Below, piece by piece: positions 1 to 9,465 of a stretch of 14,130 nt of DNA. A program made the translations under genes and the position numbers. The stretch is from contig JADGJC010000303.1 in NCBI GenBank assembly GCA_027596075.1, positions 26,975 to 41,104 of the forward strand. Reading direction: 5' to 3'. The notes beneath the pieces are model-generated. The model was given only the letters and a program-made list of their open reading frames with translations, searched no databases and was not told the DNA's origin. This DNA is from Rhizophlyctis rosea. Taxonomy: Eukaryota; Chytridiomycota; Chytridiomycetes; Rhizophlyctidales; Rhizophlyctidaceae. Every line of letters starts with the position of its first letter. Positions within the stretch are counted from its first letter, which is position 1.

Positions 1-610
1 TTTCTGCTGAGTGATGAAGCCAACGTTAAAACCTATAAAAAAGCGTAAAAGGCGATAGGAGATCATCGTTGCTTTTATAGTCGCGGTGGGTGCAGTCGCG
101 CAAAACACGCTGTTTGAATGTTCACAGAAGATCGCGATTCGGGGCTTTCGGAGTGTTCAGTGCAACGTTGAAGGAGCACGCGTGAGTTTGTGTTCACTCC
201 GATACCGCCGATATATACATCCACACACGACATCAATCCCAAGCCAAGCGAGGACAACGGGTTACAGCAGTCAAGATAACAGCGAGCAGCTCAAAGAACC
301 TGCGACGTCCAAAGTAAGTTGCGGCATATGATCCTTCCCTTCTTCCTCTTTCTTCATTGACCATCGAGTCATACATTAAGGTTTTCAACTTTTAAGATTG
401 TATAAGGACCCGTGGCTTGTTCTTGAATTGCCCTACAGTGCCGCCAGTGCGACCTGTCATGTGACTACAAGCATGCTGTCACTGCTGTGCCACAACGCCC
501 ACAACATTGAACCTTCCTTGCAAGGTCTTTCCCACGCTCCTCTCTCCACTCCATCCACCCTCAAGAAACTGATCTATAACTTTTACTCTGAAAAAATACG
601 AAACCAAACA
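1..610. other. Upstream region of the UBFD1-like gene; no recognised gene
   Basis: I recognise no protein here. TATA-like strings lie at 34-40 and 212-217. A consensus splice donor (GTAAGT) begins at 314 and acceptor-like AAG sites follow at 378-380 and 394-396, so a non-coding 5' exon ending at 313 and joined to sequence from 397 is possible. The stretch 520-600 is rich in C and T, as fungal leaders often are. An ATG at 459 is followed at once by TGA. Another ATG at 473 is in frame with the UBFD1 start at 611. Which of these lie in the mature transcript cannot be told from sequence. Confidence 0.4.
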
Positions 611-2118
611 ATGATGACTGACTCGCTGCCTGTAACAAACAACGATGCTTCAACACCACCAAAGGACACTCCAGGTAACTTCAATCACATCCATTCACCA
701 CTGGCTGCAACCCTGGCTCACATCTCCTCCTATATCACAGACTCGTCCGACCCTGGCCCGCAAGTCACTTTCAAGGTTCAATACAAGAAAGACTCGCACG
801 ACGTCACTATGGGAGAGTCGGACACGGTGTTGGAGCTCAAAAAGCGTCTGGAGGAATTGACGGGGGTGCACGTCAATATGCAGAAACTGTTGTGGAAAGG
901 TGCGAGGGCGACCCTGGCCGGGCACGCTTTTATGTTCACGACCATGGAATGTCTCCAACGCCTGAATGCTGTGGTCTCTACTAACTCTCTCGCTTGCTTC
1001 CTGTGGCTTTCCCGGATGCAGGCATGCCGAAGGACACGCAGACACTTTCTGAAGCGAAAATCAAGGACGGCGTCAAAGTGATGTTGATGGGGTCTAATGT
1101 TGAGGACGTACTCAAGATTGCAAGCGGTCCGAGCGCTGCAGTGAAAGACGAGCCCGAAGGTATGTCATAAATGAACTACAATTCGTGGGGCAAAGGTGCA
1201 GCAATTGACCGACCGATACCCATATCAGCTGCCGCAGTGGAAAAGCCATCTTGGAGCGACTTGACAGTAGGTGTTTCCGGGTCGCACACAACACAAGTTG
1301 TATTATCGTACGATGGGTGGTTTGACCTGTCTTTATAGGAACATAAGAAAATCATCCAAAAGGGCAAACCAGACGACGCAGAACCAGGCATCCGGTCCAC
1401 AAGATCACCACTGCCCGCGCGTGGAGTTGTCGGGCTCCTCAACTCGCGTGGAATGAAGACGCGCTTGACATTCAAAAACGACACGGAGGAGTTGCAAATT
1501 GGGACAAATGGTGTGTTGGTTTTCATTGTTAGATTTCCCCCTTACCCGGTGTATGTGGCGCAGTAAGTTGGCAGGTGGTAATGTTTCACTTCCCCTATCC
1601 TCCATCAACAGAACGAACGCAGAAGGTGCGATACAATAGCATACAGACAGTCACGTCTCAGCCGATCAAGGGGATGGATGAGTATCACATCATGGCCCTG
1701 CAATTGGGACCGACGGAAAAGTAAGTTGAGCAGTGTGGGCGGACTGTTGTGTGCGGAAATGAGGAGGGAGGGTGGTTCAAGCGACATGCGATGGGAAACA
1801 GGCTTCAGAGGGAGTATCACACGCTACAAACGTGGCCAGCCAGCGTTTGGCTCTTGCCACAGGAAATGGGTAGGGAAAGTCTTAGCAATTGGAAGCTGGG
1901 CGGACAAGAACAAACCCTAATTTGTATAGTATCTGATTGTATTCCGCCGGTTGCCTCATACAGATCGAACTACTACCTCTACTTCGTCCCAGCGCAGTAT
2001 GTCGAGAGTATAAAAGGTAGCGCAGCATCAAACCCATTTTACAATCATGAACGTATTCCATTGACGCTCCATTCCAATGATAGACGCCATCTTGGGCGCG
2101 TTCCAAGCATGGTTCTGA
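611..2118 (+). CDS. UBFD1: UBFD1 homologue (ubiquitin-like domain family protein), eight exons
   Basis: Proposed exons are 611-674, 741-899, 1022-1159, 1229-1266, 1339-1510, 1612-1720, 1964-2016 and 2084-2118. All introns are GT-AG and all phases agree, giving 255 residues (human UBFD1 is about 309). Residues 30-106 form a ubiquitin-like fold: VTFKVQYKK, LEELTGVHVNMQKLLWKG and the closing VKVMLMGS. Residues 134-255 match the UBFD1 C-terminal domain: HKKIIQKGKPDD, a TFK...LQIGTNERTQKV stretch, then QLGPTEK and YFVPAQYVESIK. The family is conserved in animals and fungi. A role in ubiquitin-linked signalling is known only loosely, and no catalytic residues are expected. The start at ATG 611 is chosen because it precedes the domain closely; 614 and an in-frame ATG at 473 are alternatives. 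Intron 1 (66 bp) keeps the frame, so retention would only insert residues. The last donor is unusual (GTAGCG), but it restores the family ending DAILGAFQAWF. Reading through it would end at 2171 instead. Confidence 0.93.
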
Positions 2119-3417
2119 TAGGCCAACAGTGGCCGCATAACGATTACCTGTATCTTGTTTGCTGTAAATAGTTCTCTTGTTCTCTTTGTATCATTGATTT
2201 GCAATCTGAGATTATTGTAGATATATTCGGGTTTCGAAGTCTGTTTGACAGTTGCTGCATTCACCTCTTGCGCTCAACAGCTCACATCCAGCTGTTTTGG
2301 AAACCCATGTTCTGAATCCACATGGTCATTTTGCGGGGAATTGGCCAATTCGTATGCCTTGGGGCGGCGACAAGACCCTGCGTGTTCTTTTTGGATCAAC
2401 CATCCTCTGTTGCTGTCGACGGATGTCAAACTTCACATGCACAATTGCTTGGGGGAAAATGAGCCCACGTATGCTTGTAGCTGCAAAGAACGCCTCACTA
2501 TGTACACTTCCTCCTGAGGTGATTTCGGCCTGGGGCTTGAGTACGGGATACCACCCTCATTGGCATTTGTTTTCGCTGCCGATGCGAAGTCTGCGATGTG
2601 AGCATTCAGATACTGATATCAACACCAGTGACCCCAGTTCAACTTTGGCGGTTGTTCATTACTCCTCATTTACTCCATGAATGTATCGAACGCCCATCAC
2701 GAGCTTGTCATGATCGGATCGTCCTAAGGCATGTGAATTTTGAAATGATTTCTCCTTTTTCAGGCGAATGCCAACGATCTTGAATACATGATATGGAAAG
2801 TTGTCATGCCAACTGATCCCTAAACTTTATATTTCTGTGCATCCAGTGCGCATATGCAGCGGAACTGCATGCACCCCAGCTTCATCCAACTATCTCCTTT
2901 TTGCCGGCCATCAGTCAGGTTTTCATTCATCAAATGCTACCATCGCCGGGCGGAATGGCGCTCACAACTGTGGTATTGCTGGAAAGTTGCCAAAGGACCG
3001 CCACTGTCAAGTGCGACTCACCTGAAGTATAACGACAACTTCTTAGCATTTCAGTTTGATTACGCAAACAGAAAAGCGGACGCATCGACCCTACGCATGA
3101 ATACTCAAGCATAATTTACATACAGACAATCGTTGGATGTTGCACGATATCATCAATTATTCAAACAAATGACACCGGCAATCCTCTCCGCTTTTTATTA
3201 TCGAAGGATGTAAGCTTTTTCAACGCTTTGCCAATTCAGAGGTTTTGCTGTAAAGTTACACAAAAGAAATATATTTGACTCCCTCCGCACCGGTCCATGA
3301 TGCCTCTTCTCAAACATCGACCAAATACGCGAATAACTTGTGCAATGGCCTCTTTTCCTTGATCTGATGCGATAATGCTTCATATGTTGCACCAATCAAC
3401 ATCCTCACGTCTGTCGT
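2119..3417. other. Intergenic stretch without a recognised gene
   Basis: This holds the 3' flank of the UBFD1-like gene. An open frame of 142 codons at 2252-2680 on the plus strand has no recognisable domain, and other frames of the same DNA are similarly open, so it is not called. The only structured element noticed is the 21-bp string at 2854-2874, which recurs at 6073-6093. Confidence 0.4.
2854..2874 (+). repeat. 21-bp dispersed repeat, first copy
   Basis: The string ATGCAGCGGAACTGCATGCA plus one C recurs at 6073-6093 with three differences. All three are C here and T there. The flanks cannot be aligned convincingly by eye. The offset (3219 bp) is near the spacing of the larger decayed repeat units. 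Confidence 0.45.
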
Positions 3418-3520
3418 GACGCGTCTCAGGGTCCTATTTCCGTTGCCATGATCTGCAAAAGATTTCGCAGTCAGCAAAACGCTGCTCATCACCCTCTGTA
3501 TAGTTCAGGGTGCTGAATCA

Positions 3521-3531
3521 TTTTTTTTTTT
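3521..3531 (+). repeat. Poly-T run of 11
   Basis: An uninterrupted run of eleven T residues, the longest homopolymer noticed in the window. It lies in DNA with no called gene. Confidence 0.95.
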
Positions 3532-4446
3532 GGCCATTTGACACTTCAGTTGATCATCACTTCCAAGTTCTTTGAAGGTCTGTGTTCTTGGTTAATGTGC
3601 ACATCAACTATCCCGACCCACTGACTTGCGATTCAAATGGTCGGCAGATCAAACTGATCAATGACACACATTCATCGGCGCATCTAACCTTTACATAGAG
3701 TGCGTTCTATACTTCGAGACTTTGTTTTCCTCTTTCAGCTTTCTTGGCTACCAGGCCGTCACGTTGATGTCTCAGCATTCTCAAAATAGATCATCCCGGC
3801 TCGGCCTTCTAATGTTGAGCGGAAGATCTTACAATCCGTACAAACCTGGTGAATGCATCAGATCCTGCGGCCCTCTCAGCTGCCAGCCCCTTTGAATCCG
3901 TAGCAGGAAAGGCCGGCAATTGATCAAGCACAGAACGAGAGGAGGGTGCATTATTGACGTTGTGTGTAAACAGACATGCGTATACCTGTTTTTTCCTACC
4001 CTTTTGCAACCAGAACCATTTACTCCAGGGCATGGTACAGGCCTGCTATTCCTGATGTTAAACATTCATACCATGTTCGATTCCGCCTCGAACTTCATAT
4101 ACCCAGCGCATTGGTCAATCATCGTCAACCACCACTCTTGTGAATTGAATCTACTACCCAGCCGGGAATTTGTTTGAGACTTTCTCTCACAGTTGGTAGT
4201 TAGGTCAAGGTAAGAAATCACTTCTTCCTCCATGCCAAAAAAGGGGAACGTAATGCCGGCATGGTCGTTGGGGGAGATGATGGCTGCTCTCAAAACGTCC
4301 GCTATATCATTGAAGTACGACACATGTTTTCGCAGATTGAGTCACATGGCATAAATAGTACCGCCAAATCGCGTGAGTTATTGCTGATACAATTTGATTC
4401 ACATGTTGCTAATATCACCCCACCTCCGTTCGATACCAATGCTTAC

Positions 4447-4452
4447 TATAAA
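4447..4452 (+). promoter_or_regulatory. TATA-like box in repeat copy 1
   Basis: TATAAA at a position that matches, by order and spacing, the TATA boxes at 7949 and 12192. No gene is recognised behind it. A short frame at 4570-4715 opens with a hydrophobic, signal-peptide-like start (MKTAIIAFVFGFSA), but its start, splicing and homology cannot be supported. Confidence 0.2.
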
Positions 4453-4747
4453 CTCTCAGGGTGAAGGAGTGTGACGAGCACATGATGACTCGGACGTCCG
4501 ACCCATAGTTTTTCCCTCGAATGATTGGGCCCGTGCCTTACCGTTTCACTGGCACAAATCATTTCGGAATGAAGACTGCAATCATTGCATTCGTGTTTGG
4601 ATTCTCGGCATGTGATGATGTACATGCAGGTAGGCTATTGCATGGGACCTTCATCAGGTTTGGCAGTACCGTACCCCGTCAGCTACGTTCCCTAGATTCC
4701 GTTCTGGATCCCTAAGTCCGGCTGGCCTACTGCACAACATGCCAACT

Positions 4748-6968
4748 GAGACATTTCAAAACAACACAAATTTCTTTTCTTTCCGGTGCCGAATAATTTT
4801 GAACGATGCCGTAATGATTCAAACAAACCAACCTCAATGGAAGTACAATGAGAACCTCATGAAAATCCGAGGGTTGTGACCCAAAACGGGATCCAAGGGC
4901 AGGATATGGACTTCCTCAGCAGGAAAAACGATCCCGCATGCGTCACAAGCCAAAATCCTTTTGGTGCTGCATGGTTTGAGTGCAGCAAATGGTGCGCAGG
5001 AGTGTGTGTTAAATTTGTTCAAGGCACCCATGCTATTCCACAAAAGTCACAAATTCCACATCAGCTATCACGTGCAGCTCATGCCAGCCCTCCACTTGAG
5101 TACGCATTCCACCGATGAGATGCGTCCGGACATTTCCGACCCTTCAAACAGCTGGACCTTCAAACCACTCAATGTACGATTAGCAAGCTATCTATGAAAG
5201 CTGATGGCAGTCCAATGATTCTGGAGTTGACATTGCTTAAAAAGATTGAGGCTCGCTAACCCTTGAACGCCAAATATAATTCACAATATGTGATTTGGGC
5301 ATCATGCGGTGAGGACTTGAAGGGCCCGCACCGAAGCCTTCGGCCTTCTGTTTCACTATCCTTTGCGTCTCATACATGCTAACTTTTGTGTGTGTTATTA
5401 AATCTGTGGAAGTGCGTTGAACTCATGTGTTGGAAGTCGTGTATGATTGCCCTTTGACTTCGAAGAAGCGAGAAGGCGAAGGAGTTGACCGTTTGCAGCG
5501 TCTTCAAGTTGCACGGAAGCGGGATATAAAAATGCGGCGTTCCCTTTTTCCACTCCATTCCGGAACTCATCCGTACCATTTCCTATTAGGGATTTGTCGA
5601 TTCGGTTACACTGCCATACTAACGACGTATAGAACACTGCCCATCGCACCCCATCTGATTCCAATGTCTTCGTCTTGACCTATCGATGAATTATCCACGG
5701 TCGCCGCTGCACGGTGCTCCAGCCACACCACCGAAGATGTGGCCATTGTTACATCTCGCCCGATCATTTAGCGGGGCGGTGTCTGAGTTGGAGGGTTCAT
5801 GTATCGGCTTAGCAAACGCCCGGTCTTCACGTTTTCCTGCCGCTGACATGTTAGTATAATTCATGCACATTTTGCGGGAGACCGATACAATTTGTTTGAT
5901 GATTGGCATGATGACCTCCATTTATATCCTTCGTGAGGGATCCCGCGATATCATCGATGTCCAATCCTTGTCTTTTTAGTATGGATGGTGGTTTCAAACG
6001 CACTCAGTCGCCGATGAGCTTCATATTGATGTTTGCCGTCAACGTGCATGTTTGCAAGCATTCATAACGTTCATGCAGTGGAATTGCATGTACATTCCTC
6101 GGTCCTCGGCTTCTTTGTACTGCCCTTTTTTGCCCCTCGAAATGCCCATTCTGCGTAGATGATCGTCGTTTGGCCAGAAGAGTTGGTGAAAATATCACAT
6201 CCTTGTGGTCAGTGCGATGTAGGTGTCGGATGGGTCGCGATATCTCACCGGATGAAGGTGGTATTGACTTTCCTTTTCCCTTCCTTTCTTTCTATGGGCC
6301 GCAGGCAGATGTATTTTCAGGAACATCACGTTGATTTGTCTTGCACCATGTTATTTTAAGGCGAAATATGCAATACCGTTCATTGCGAATTGCATGTCAT
6401 CCAGGCCATGCACTGAATAAGACCGTGGAATCGATACGTCTCAGCTTTTTTGCTCCAGAAGCCATATTAGGCGAAATTCGTGAAATCTGAGACATGAGGG
6501 CAAAACGGAGAAGGTAGTATTCAATATGGCATCTAGAAAGCTATTCGTCACCACGATGGACCACACAGTATCATCCTCCATAACCTTTCGGTTCTTCGAT
6601 GCACAATGCACATCCAACCAAATTTCAGGGTCCTAGTCCACTATTAAAATTCTGGCCCCAACTCTGGGCTCAACCACCTTAAATTTCTGACTTTTCCGGT
6701 ATCAGTAATCGAACATATGTCTTGCCCTTTCGGCATTCCATCTTCAAACGATCTTTGGACCTTCAAGGTTGAGTGATCATGTCGGCCCCACTGTTGGCAT
6801 TGAAACCGGGTAATCCACAAAGAGTGTCAGCATTCCACCGCAGACATTAAGAGCACCTCAAGTTCAGCCCCGTGAAGGAGTCGTTACTTATATTGAGGGA
6901 GCTTGTCCTCATTTCCGCCGTCCCTCATTGGGCCATTTTCATCTGATGGCATACTAGCAACCCACTCC
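4748..6968. other. Long stretch without a recognised gene
   Basis: No known family is recognised in any frame. Several frames of 60-90 codons occur on both strands (for example 4961-5197 plus and 5398-5664 minus). This is what chance gives at this base composition. A perfect short palindrome (CCGAAG-C-CTTCGG) sits at 5331-5343. The second copy of the 21-bp repeat is at 6073-6093. The string TTTCAGGG occurs at 6625, a partial echo of the motif at 6969. An ATG at 6779 opens a short frame reaching a possible donor at 6812 in the phase that the exon at 6981 needs, but no homology supports it. Confidence 0.35.
6073..6093 (+). repeat. 21-bp dispersed repeat, second copy
   Basis: Partner of 2854-2874. 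It reads ATGCAGTGGAATTGCATGTA plus one C, with T at all three positions where the first copy has C. Confidence 0.45.
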
Positions 6969-6980
6969 AACGCGTTTCAG

Positions 6981-7441
6981 GGTCTTCATATTCTACCTCG
7001 TTCTCAACACATCCCCCCAAAACCTCCGTCATGAAACGGTTGCAGATTCAATATACCAGATACTCTCACGTCATTCACGAAGTGCTTCCGAAGGCATGGA
7101 GGGGTCAATGCGGACTTTTTCCCTACATTACTCATCCCATTGGTCAATTGCCGATCATGACATACAATGCAGTGCAGGACACACAGCTTGTTGTTAAACA
7201 GCGCGAGGATCATGACGCTGCCGCCGCAGGGATCTTGAATAGGAAGTACTTCAGTCAGAAATTTTCTTCCATTGCAAGGTGTATGATCAGTATTGCCCAG
7301 CCTCAGAATTTGGCGACAGCATTGCGCAAACATATCGAGTCATGGTAAGACACTCCGTTATCTCAGGTCATCATGAGAGCGAAACTGACATTCATCAGCA
7401 ACCGTCGTTTTCATAAGACGATTGAGGCAGCCCAGATTTGA
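6981..7441 (+). CDS. Candidate spliced gene, 3' exons, unknown product
   Basis: I do not recognise the protein. An acceptor-like CGCGTTTCAG ends at 6980. The frame then stays open for 364 nt to a consensus donor, GTAAGA, at 7345. A 54-bp intron follows with a branch-like CTGAC and the acceptor CATCAG. The phase matches an exon at 7399-7441 ending in TGA, and the junction reads RKHIES-C-NRRFHK. The translated segment is about 134 residues, mixed and soluble-looking, with no membrane helix or known motif. Upstream exons are not resolved; a possible start is ATG 6779. Support comes from copy 3 (11310-11448): its exon begins after the same motif in the same phase and also ends in the same phase, and the two lengths differ by 225 nt (75 codons). 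Against it, minus-strand frames overlap and no homology is known. It could be a fast-evolving gene, a pseudogene or chance. Confidence 0.33.
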
Positions 7442-7948
7442 GAGTCATGGAGGTGATACGCGTCTGAGTTACAATAGCATTCCGAAGACGATCAAGGGTT
7501 TCAGGCGTTGCGTGGGCTACCGTCGACACAGGGTGGTGTACACATGACCGCATGACTGTAACGGACCCGTACCTCATGCCAGCTCGAGCCCAATCCGATG
7601 TCCGGAACATCTGACTTCACGCGCTCATGTAGTGCGAGAGGCGTGTCATCACCAGTACTCCTTGCTTTCATTGCTCCTGTTGGGCGCGATTGATGGTCCA
7701 TTGCGTCATCTTCCGCGGTCTCTTTGGAAACACGAGCCAAACCAGACAATGTGGACAGGCTCGGGACTGGACCAGTGGTGTCGTGAACCAGCCATCACCA
7801 TTGCAGGTATCGCATGTATTGAGCTGTGGCCTGGCGACAGTCTTGGCCCAGAGCAGTTATGGCAAGAGATAGCACCGCCTCAAATGCAGACGCATATGGT
7901 CGGGAAACAACACCGCTTGCATGTTGCCAATAGCGGAAGTCCTTAGCA
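7442..7948. other. Stretch without a recognised gene
   Basis: On the minus strand a frame runs from an ATG at 8013 down to a donor-like GTACGG near 7570, broken once by a TGA at about 7795. It shows no domain I know and no clear counterpart in copy 3, so it is not called. It would share the region just upstream of the plus-strand TATA box at 7949. Confidence 0.3.
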
Positions 7949-7954
7949 TATAAA
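7949..7954 (+). promoter_or_regulatory. TATA box of repeat copy 2
   Basis: TATAAA in the context GGAAGTCCTTAGCATATAAA. It is followed by about 250 bases with few purine runs and many C and T, as in a fungal leader. It is the positional counterpart of the box at 12192, whose context (GGAACTGTCGGCCTATAAAA) is similar. It probably drives the unresolved transcript that includes the exon at 8552-8650. Confidence 0.4.
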
Positions 7955-8551
7955 GCTTGGACGCTCCTGCCAAATTCACGTTGCGGCTTTTCGCTCATCT
8001 CAATCACCGCCATCCACCAGCACTACCTCACAAGTGACATTTGGACAATGCTCATATTAACATCCCTAGCCCCAACCTCTCAGATCCCAACCTCGCAACT
8101 ATCACCATGCACGTTCGACAACGTCTCGCCTTCACTGCCATCATGAAGACATGCGACATGCATCCTATCGGCGTTTTCCAACCCCGTCTGCTCGTTCTCC
8201 GTCCGCATCGCCCCGAGTTGTGCCAACTCCATCAGAATAGTCCCCTTTTGTCAAAACTTCATTCAATACAGCAACACTGGAGCCACAAGACGTACACTAC
8301 GTCTGTAGTCTTCAAGCTGTGCGGTGACAATCATCTCGCTCCAACACATCACATTCATATATTTGCAACACACCAGTGAAGACGTGGGCTTTTGTTTAGC
8401 CTTTGTTCTTCACTTTGAGCATCATCAGCATTCTTCCTCCAAGTTTTTGTGCAGATATGTTGAAACTGCTGCGAGACGGCAGTGGCAAAATTTCCATACA
8501 TGGAGATCTTTGTTTGGTTCAAATTCACCGCCAATATGCTAACAATCTTAG

Positions 8552-8650
8552 TTGCCGTCAACATTATCAGAATATTTCTGTCAACAGCATCAGAACAGTG
8601 GAAGACTTAAAGTCTGCGAATCATCTTTTCGAGGGTTCTTTATAGCAGAG
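8552..8650 (+). CDS. Candidate internal exon of an unrecognised gene in copy 2
   Basis: Splice signals frame this 99-nt segment well. On the left are the branch-site consensus TGCTAAC (8537-8543) and the acceptor TTAG ending at 8551. On the right is the donor GCAGAG/GTGAGT at 8651. One frame is open throughout (33 codons) and contains GRLKVCESSFRG. Copy 3 has the related stretch RTIKDCESASLR at 12553-12586, directly before its own donor at 12594. In both copies the next intron (about 105-123 bp) holds a GGN tract and ends in TCAG before GTACG. The distance from the shared GCGAATCA to the donor differs by 8 nt between copies, so conservation of frame is not clean. Upstream and downstream exons are unknown. 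An untranslated or non-coding exon is possible. Confidence 0.35.
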
Positions 8651-8687
8651 GTGAGTGTTGGTTGTGCAAAACTAGAACGTATTCATG

Positions 8688-8730
8688 CTGGTGGTGATGG
8701 TGGTGGTGGTGATAATGGTGATGGTGGTGT
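8688..8730 (+). repeat. GGN/GGT-rich imperfect microsatellite, copy 2
   Basis: A run of GGT, GAT and GGTG triplets with interruptions, on the plus strand. It lies in the proposed intron 8651-8773 and has a shorter partner at 12634-12655 in the same relative position of copy 3. If translated it would give a glycine-rich stretch, but the flanking splice signals favour an intronic position. Confidence 0.85.
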
Positions 8731-9416
8731 GCATGTTAGTATGCTTAGATGTATGCATGGCATGCCAATTCAGGTACGTTTAGTGAGTATACTCTTCTGC
8801 CAAACCATGTGATATGACTTCACGTCGGATGTGTTGGATCAACAGACACGGAGCGTCGTAGCTTTGAGTAAGAACAGATATGGGGCACTTGTTGCTGTTT
8901 CCGTGTTGGTAAAAGGGCTTCATGCCATAGATGATGAACGCGTAGTTGGATCGCGTTCAATAAGATTGGCGCTTCCATTGGTGGGGCGCTTGAGCAGTAC
9001 ATACAGTGCGGGATCGCATGCGCCTTGCACCCAAACACACTCAGACGACTTCTCCAAATGCCCCGAAGTCCACGTGTCCAGCGTCCAGCGTCCACTTCCC
9101 CTTTTCCCAAGCTCCAAGATCAGCAGCCGACAACTCTGATGGAGCAGCACCAGCCCCTCCTGCAAGCGCATCGTTCTCCTGAAAGCAGTTCATATATTGA
9201 TTGCAAAAAGTCGAAACTGAGCACGATCGCTTTATATTGGTGTTGCAGTCGTAATTCAGCAGGAATCTCGCTCGTCACAACCTAAGATTTCCCGTGCCGG
9301 CCATGAAAACCTGGTCATTCCGGACGCCCAACGCATTCTCACTAGACGCTTGGAATCGAGAGGTTCGTCGAATCGTTCACTCGTATACTACCACTACCAC
9401 CGCTGGTTTCCGTCTG

Positions 9417-9465
9417 ATGATGATTGCGACTCTGGCCGTCCTCACGGAGAAGCTCATCGAGCTCG
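9417..9465 (+). pseudogene. Duplicate of rotatin coding exon 1
   Basis: Bases 9428-9455 match 13320-13347 at 25 of 28 positions, with an exact 18-bp run (GTCCTCACGGAGAAGCTC). The reading is equivalent: ATG, then TLAVLTEKL here against TLNVLTEKL in rotatin. Both end with a C-T-C codon, one G and a GT donor (GTAGGT here, GTATGC there), so the splice phase is also the same. This copy has an extra ATC GAG CTC before the donor. I cannot find a counterpart of rotatin exon 2 downstream, so it is most likely a stranded duplicate. An alternative first exon spliced over about 4 kb to 13422 would also stay in frame and cannot be excluded. Confidence 0.6.

Larger units (their letters stand above)
3418..4747 (+). 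repeat. Decayed tandem repeat unit, copy 1 (weak)
   Basis: Three anchors appear in the same order as in copies 2 and 3. The motif at 3418-3439 (GACGCGTCTCAGGGTCCTAT and two T) matches 11298-11319 at 19 of 22 positions. A TATAAA lies at 4447-4452. The string TGCCAACT lies at 4740-4747. Distances are 1.03 kb (motif to TATA) and 0.29 kb (TATA to TGCCAACT). The same distances are 0.98 and 0.27 kb in copy 2, and 0.89 and 0.30 kb in copy 3. The TATA and 8-mer could each occur by chance; only their order and spacing give weight. Homology further right (for instance near 5237) is doubtful. Confidence 0.35.
6969..9465 (+). repeat. Decayed tandem segmental duplication, copy 2
   Basis: Anchors shared in order with copy 3 are listed here with their offsets. 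The motif at 6969 pairs with 11298 (4329). AAACCTCCGT at 7020 pairs with 11350 (4330). The TATA box at 7949 pairs with 12192 (4243). The exact 15-mer TGCCAACTCCATCAG at 8221 pairs with 12493 (4272). TTAAAGTCTGCGAATCA at 8607 pairs with 12558 (15 of 17; 3951). The GGN tract at 8688 pairs with 12634. CAGGTACG at 8771 pairs with 12696 (3925). The rotatin exon 1 sequence at 9428-9455 pairs with 13320-13347 (25 of 28, including an 18-bp identity; 3892). The drop of about 300 bp in offset between 8235 and 8607 points to one larger insertion here or deletion in copy 3. Most sequence between anchors no longer aligns by eye. One further 10-mer, CTCCAAGTTT (8437 and 12482), breaks the order. Confidence 0.6.

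Noticed and set aside
398..610. Open frame continuous with the UBFD1 coding exon, extending it upstream
   Set aside because: It has no ATG before 473, its composition is C/T-rich as in a leader, and the family needs no such extension. ATG 611 is simpler.
2252..2680. 142-codon plus-strand frame
   Set aside because: This length is expected once or so by chance over six frames of 14 kb. There is no motif, and its opening codon is not ATG.
4075..4084. GTTCGATTCC, matching the internal B box of tRNA genes
   Set aside because: The flanks do not form a T arm, and no A box or acceptor stem can be found at the right distance.
5331..5343. Perfect palindrome CCGAAG-C-CTTCGG as a hairpin or terminator
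   Set aside because: A one-base loop cannot form a hairpin in RNA, the stem is short, and no gene end lies nearby.
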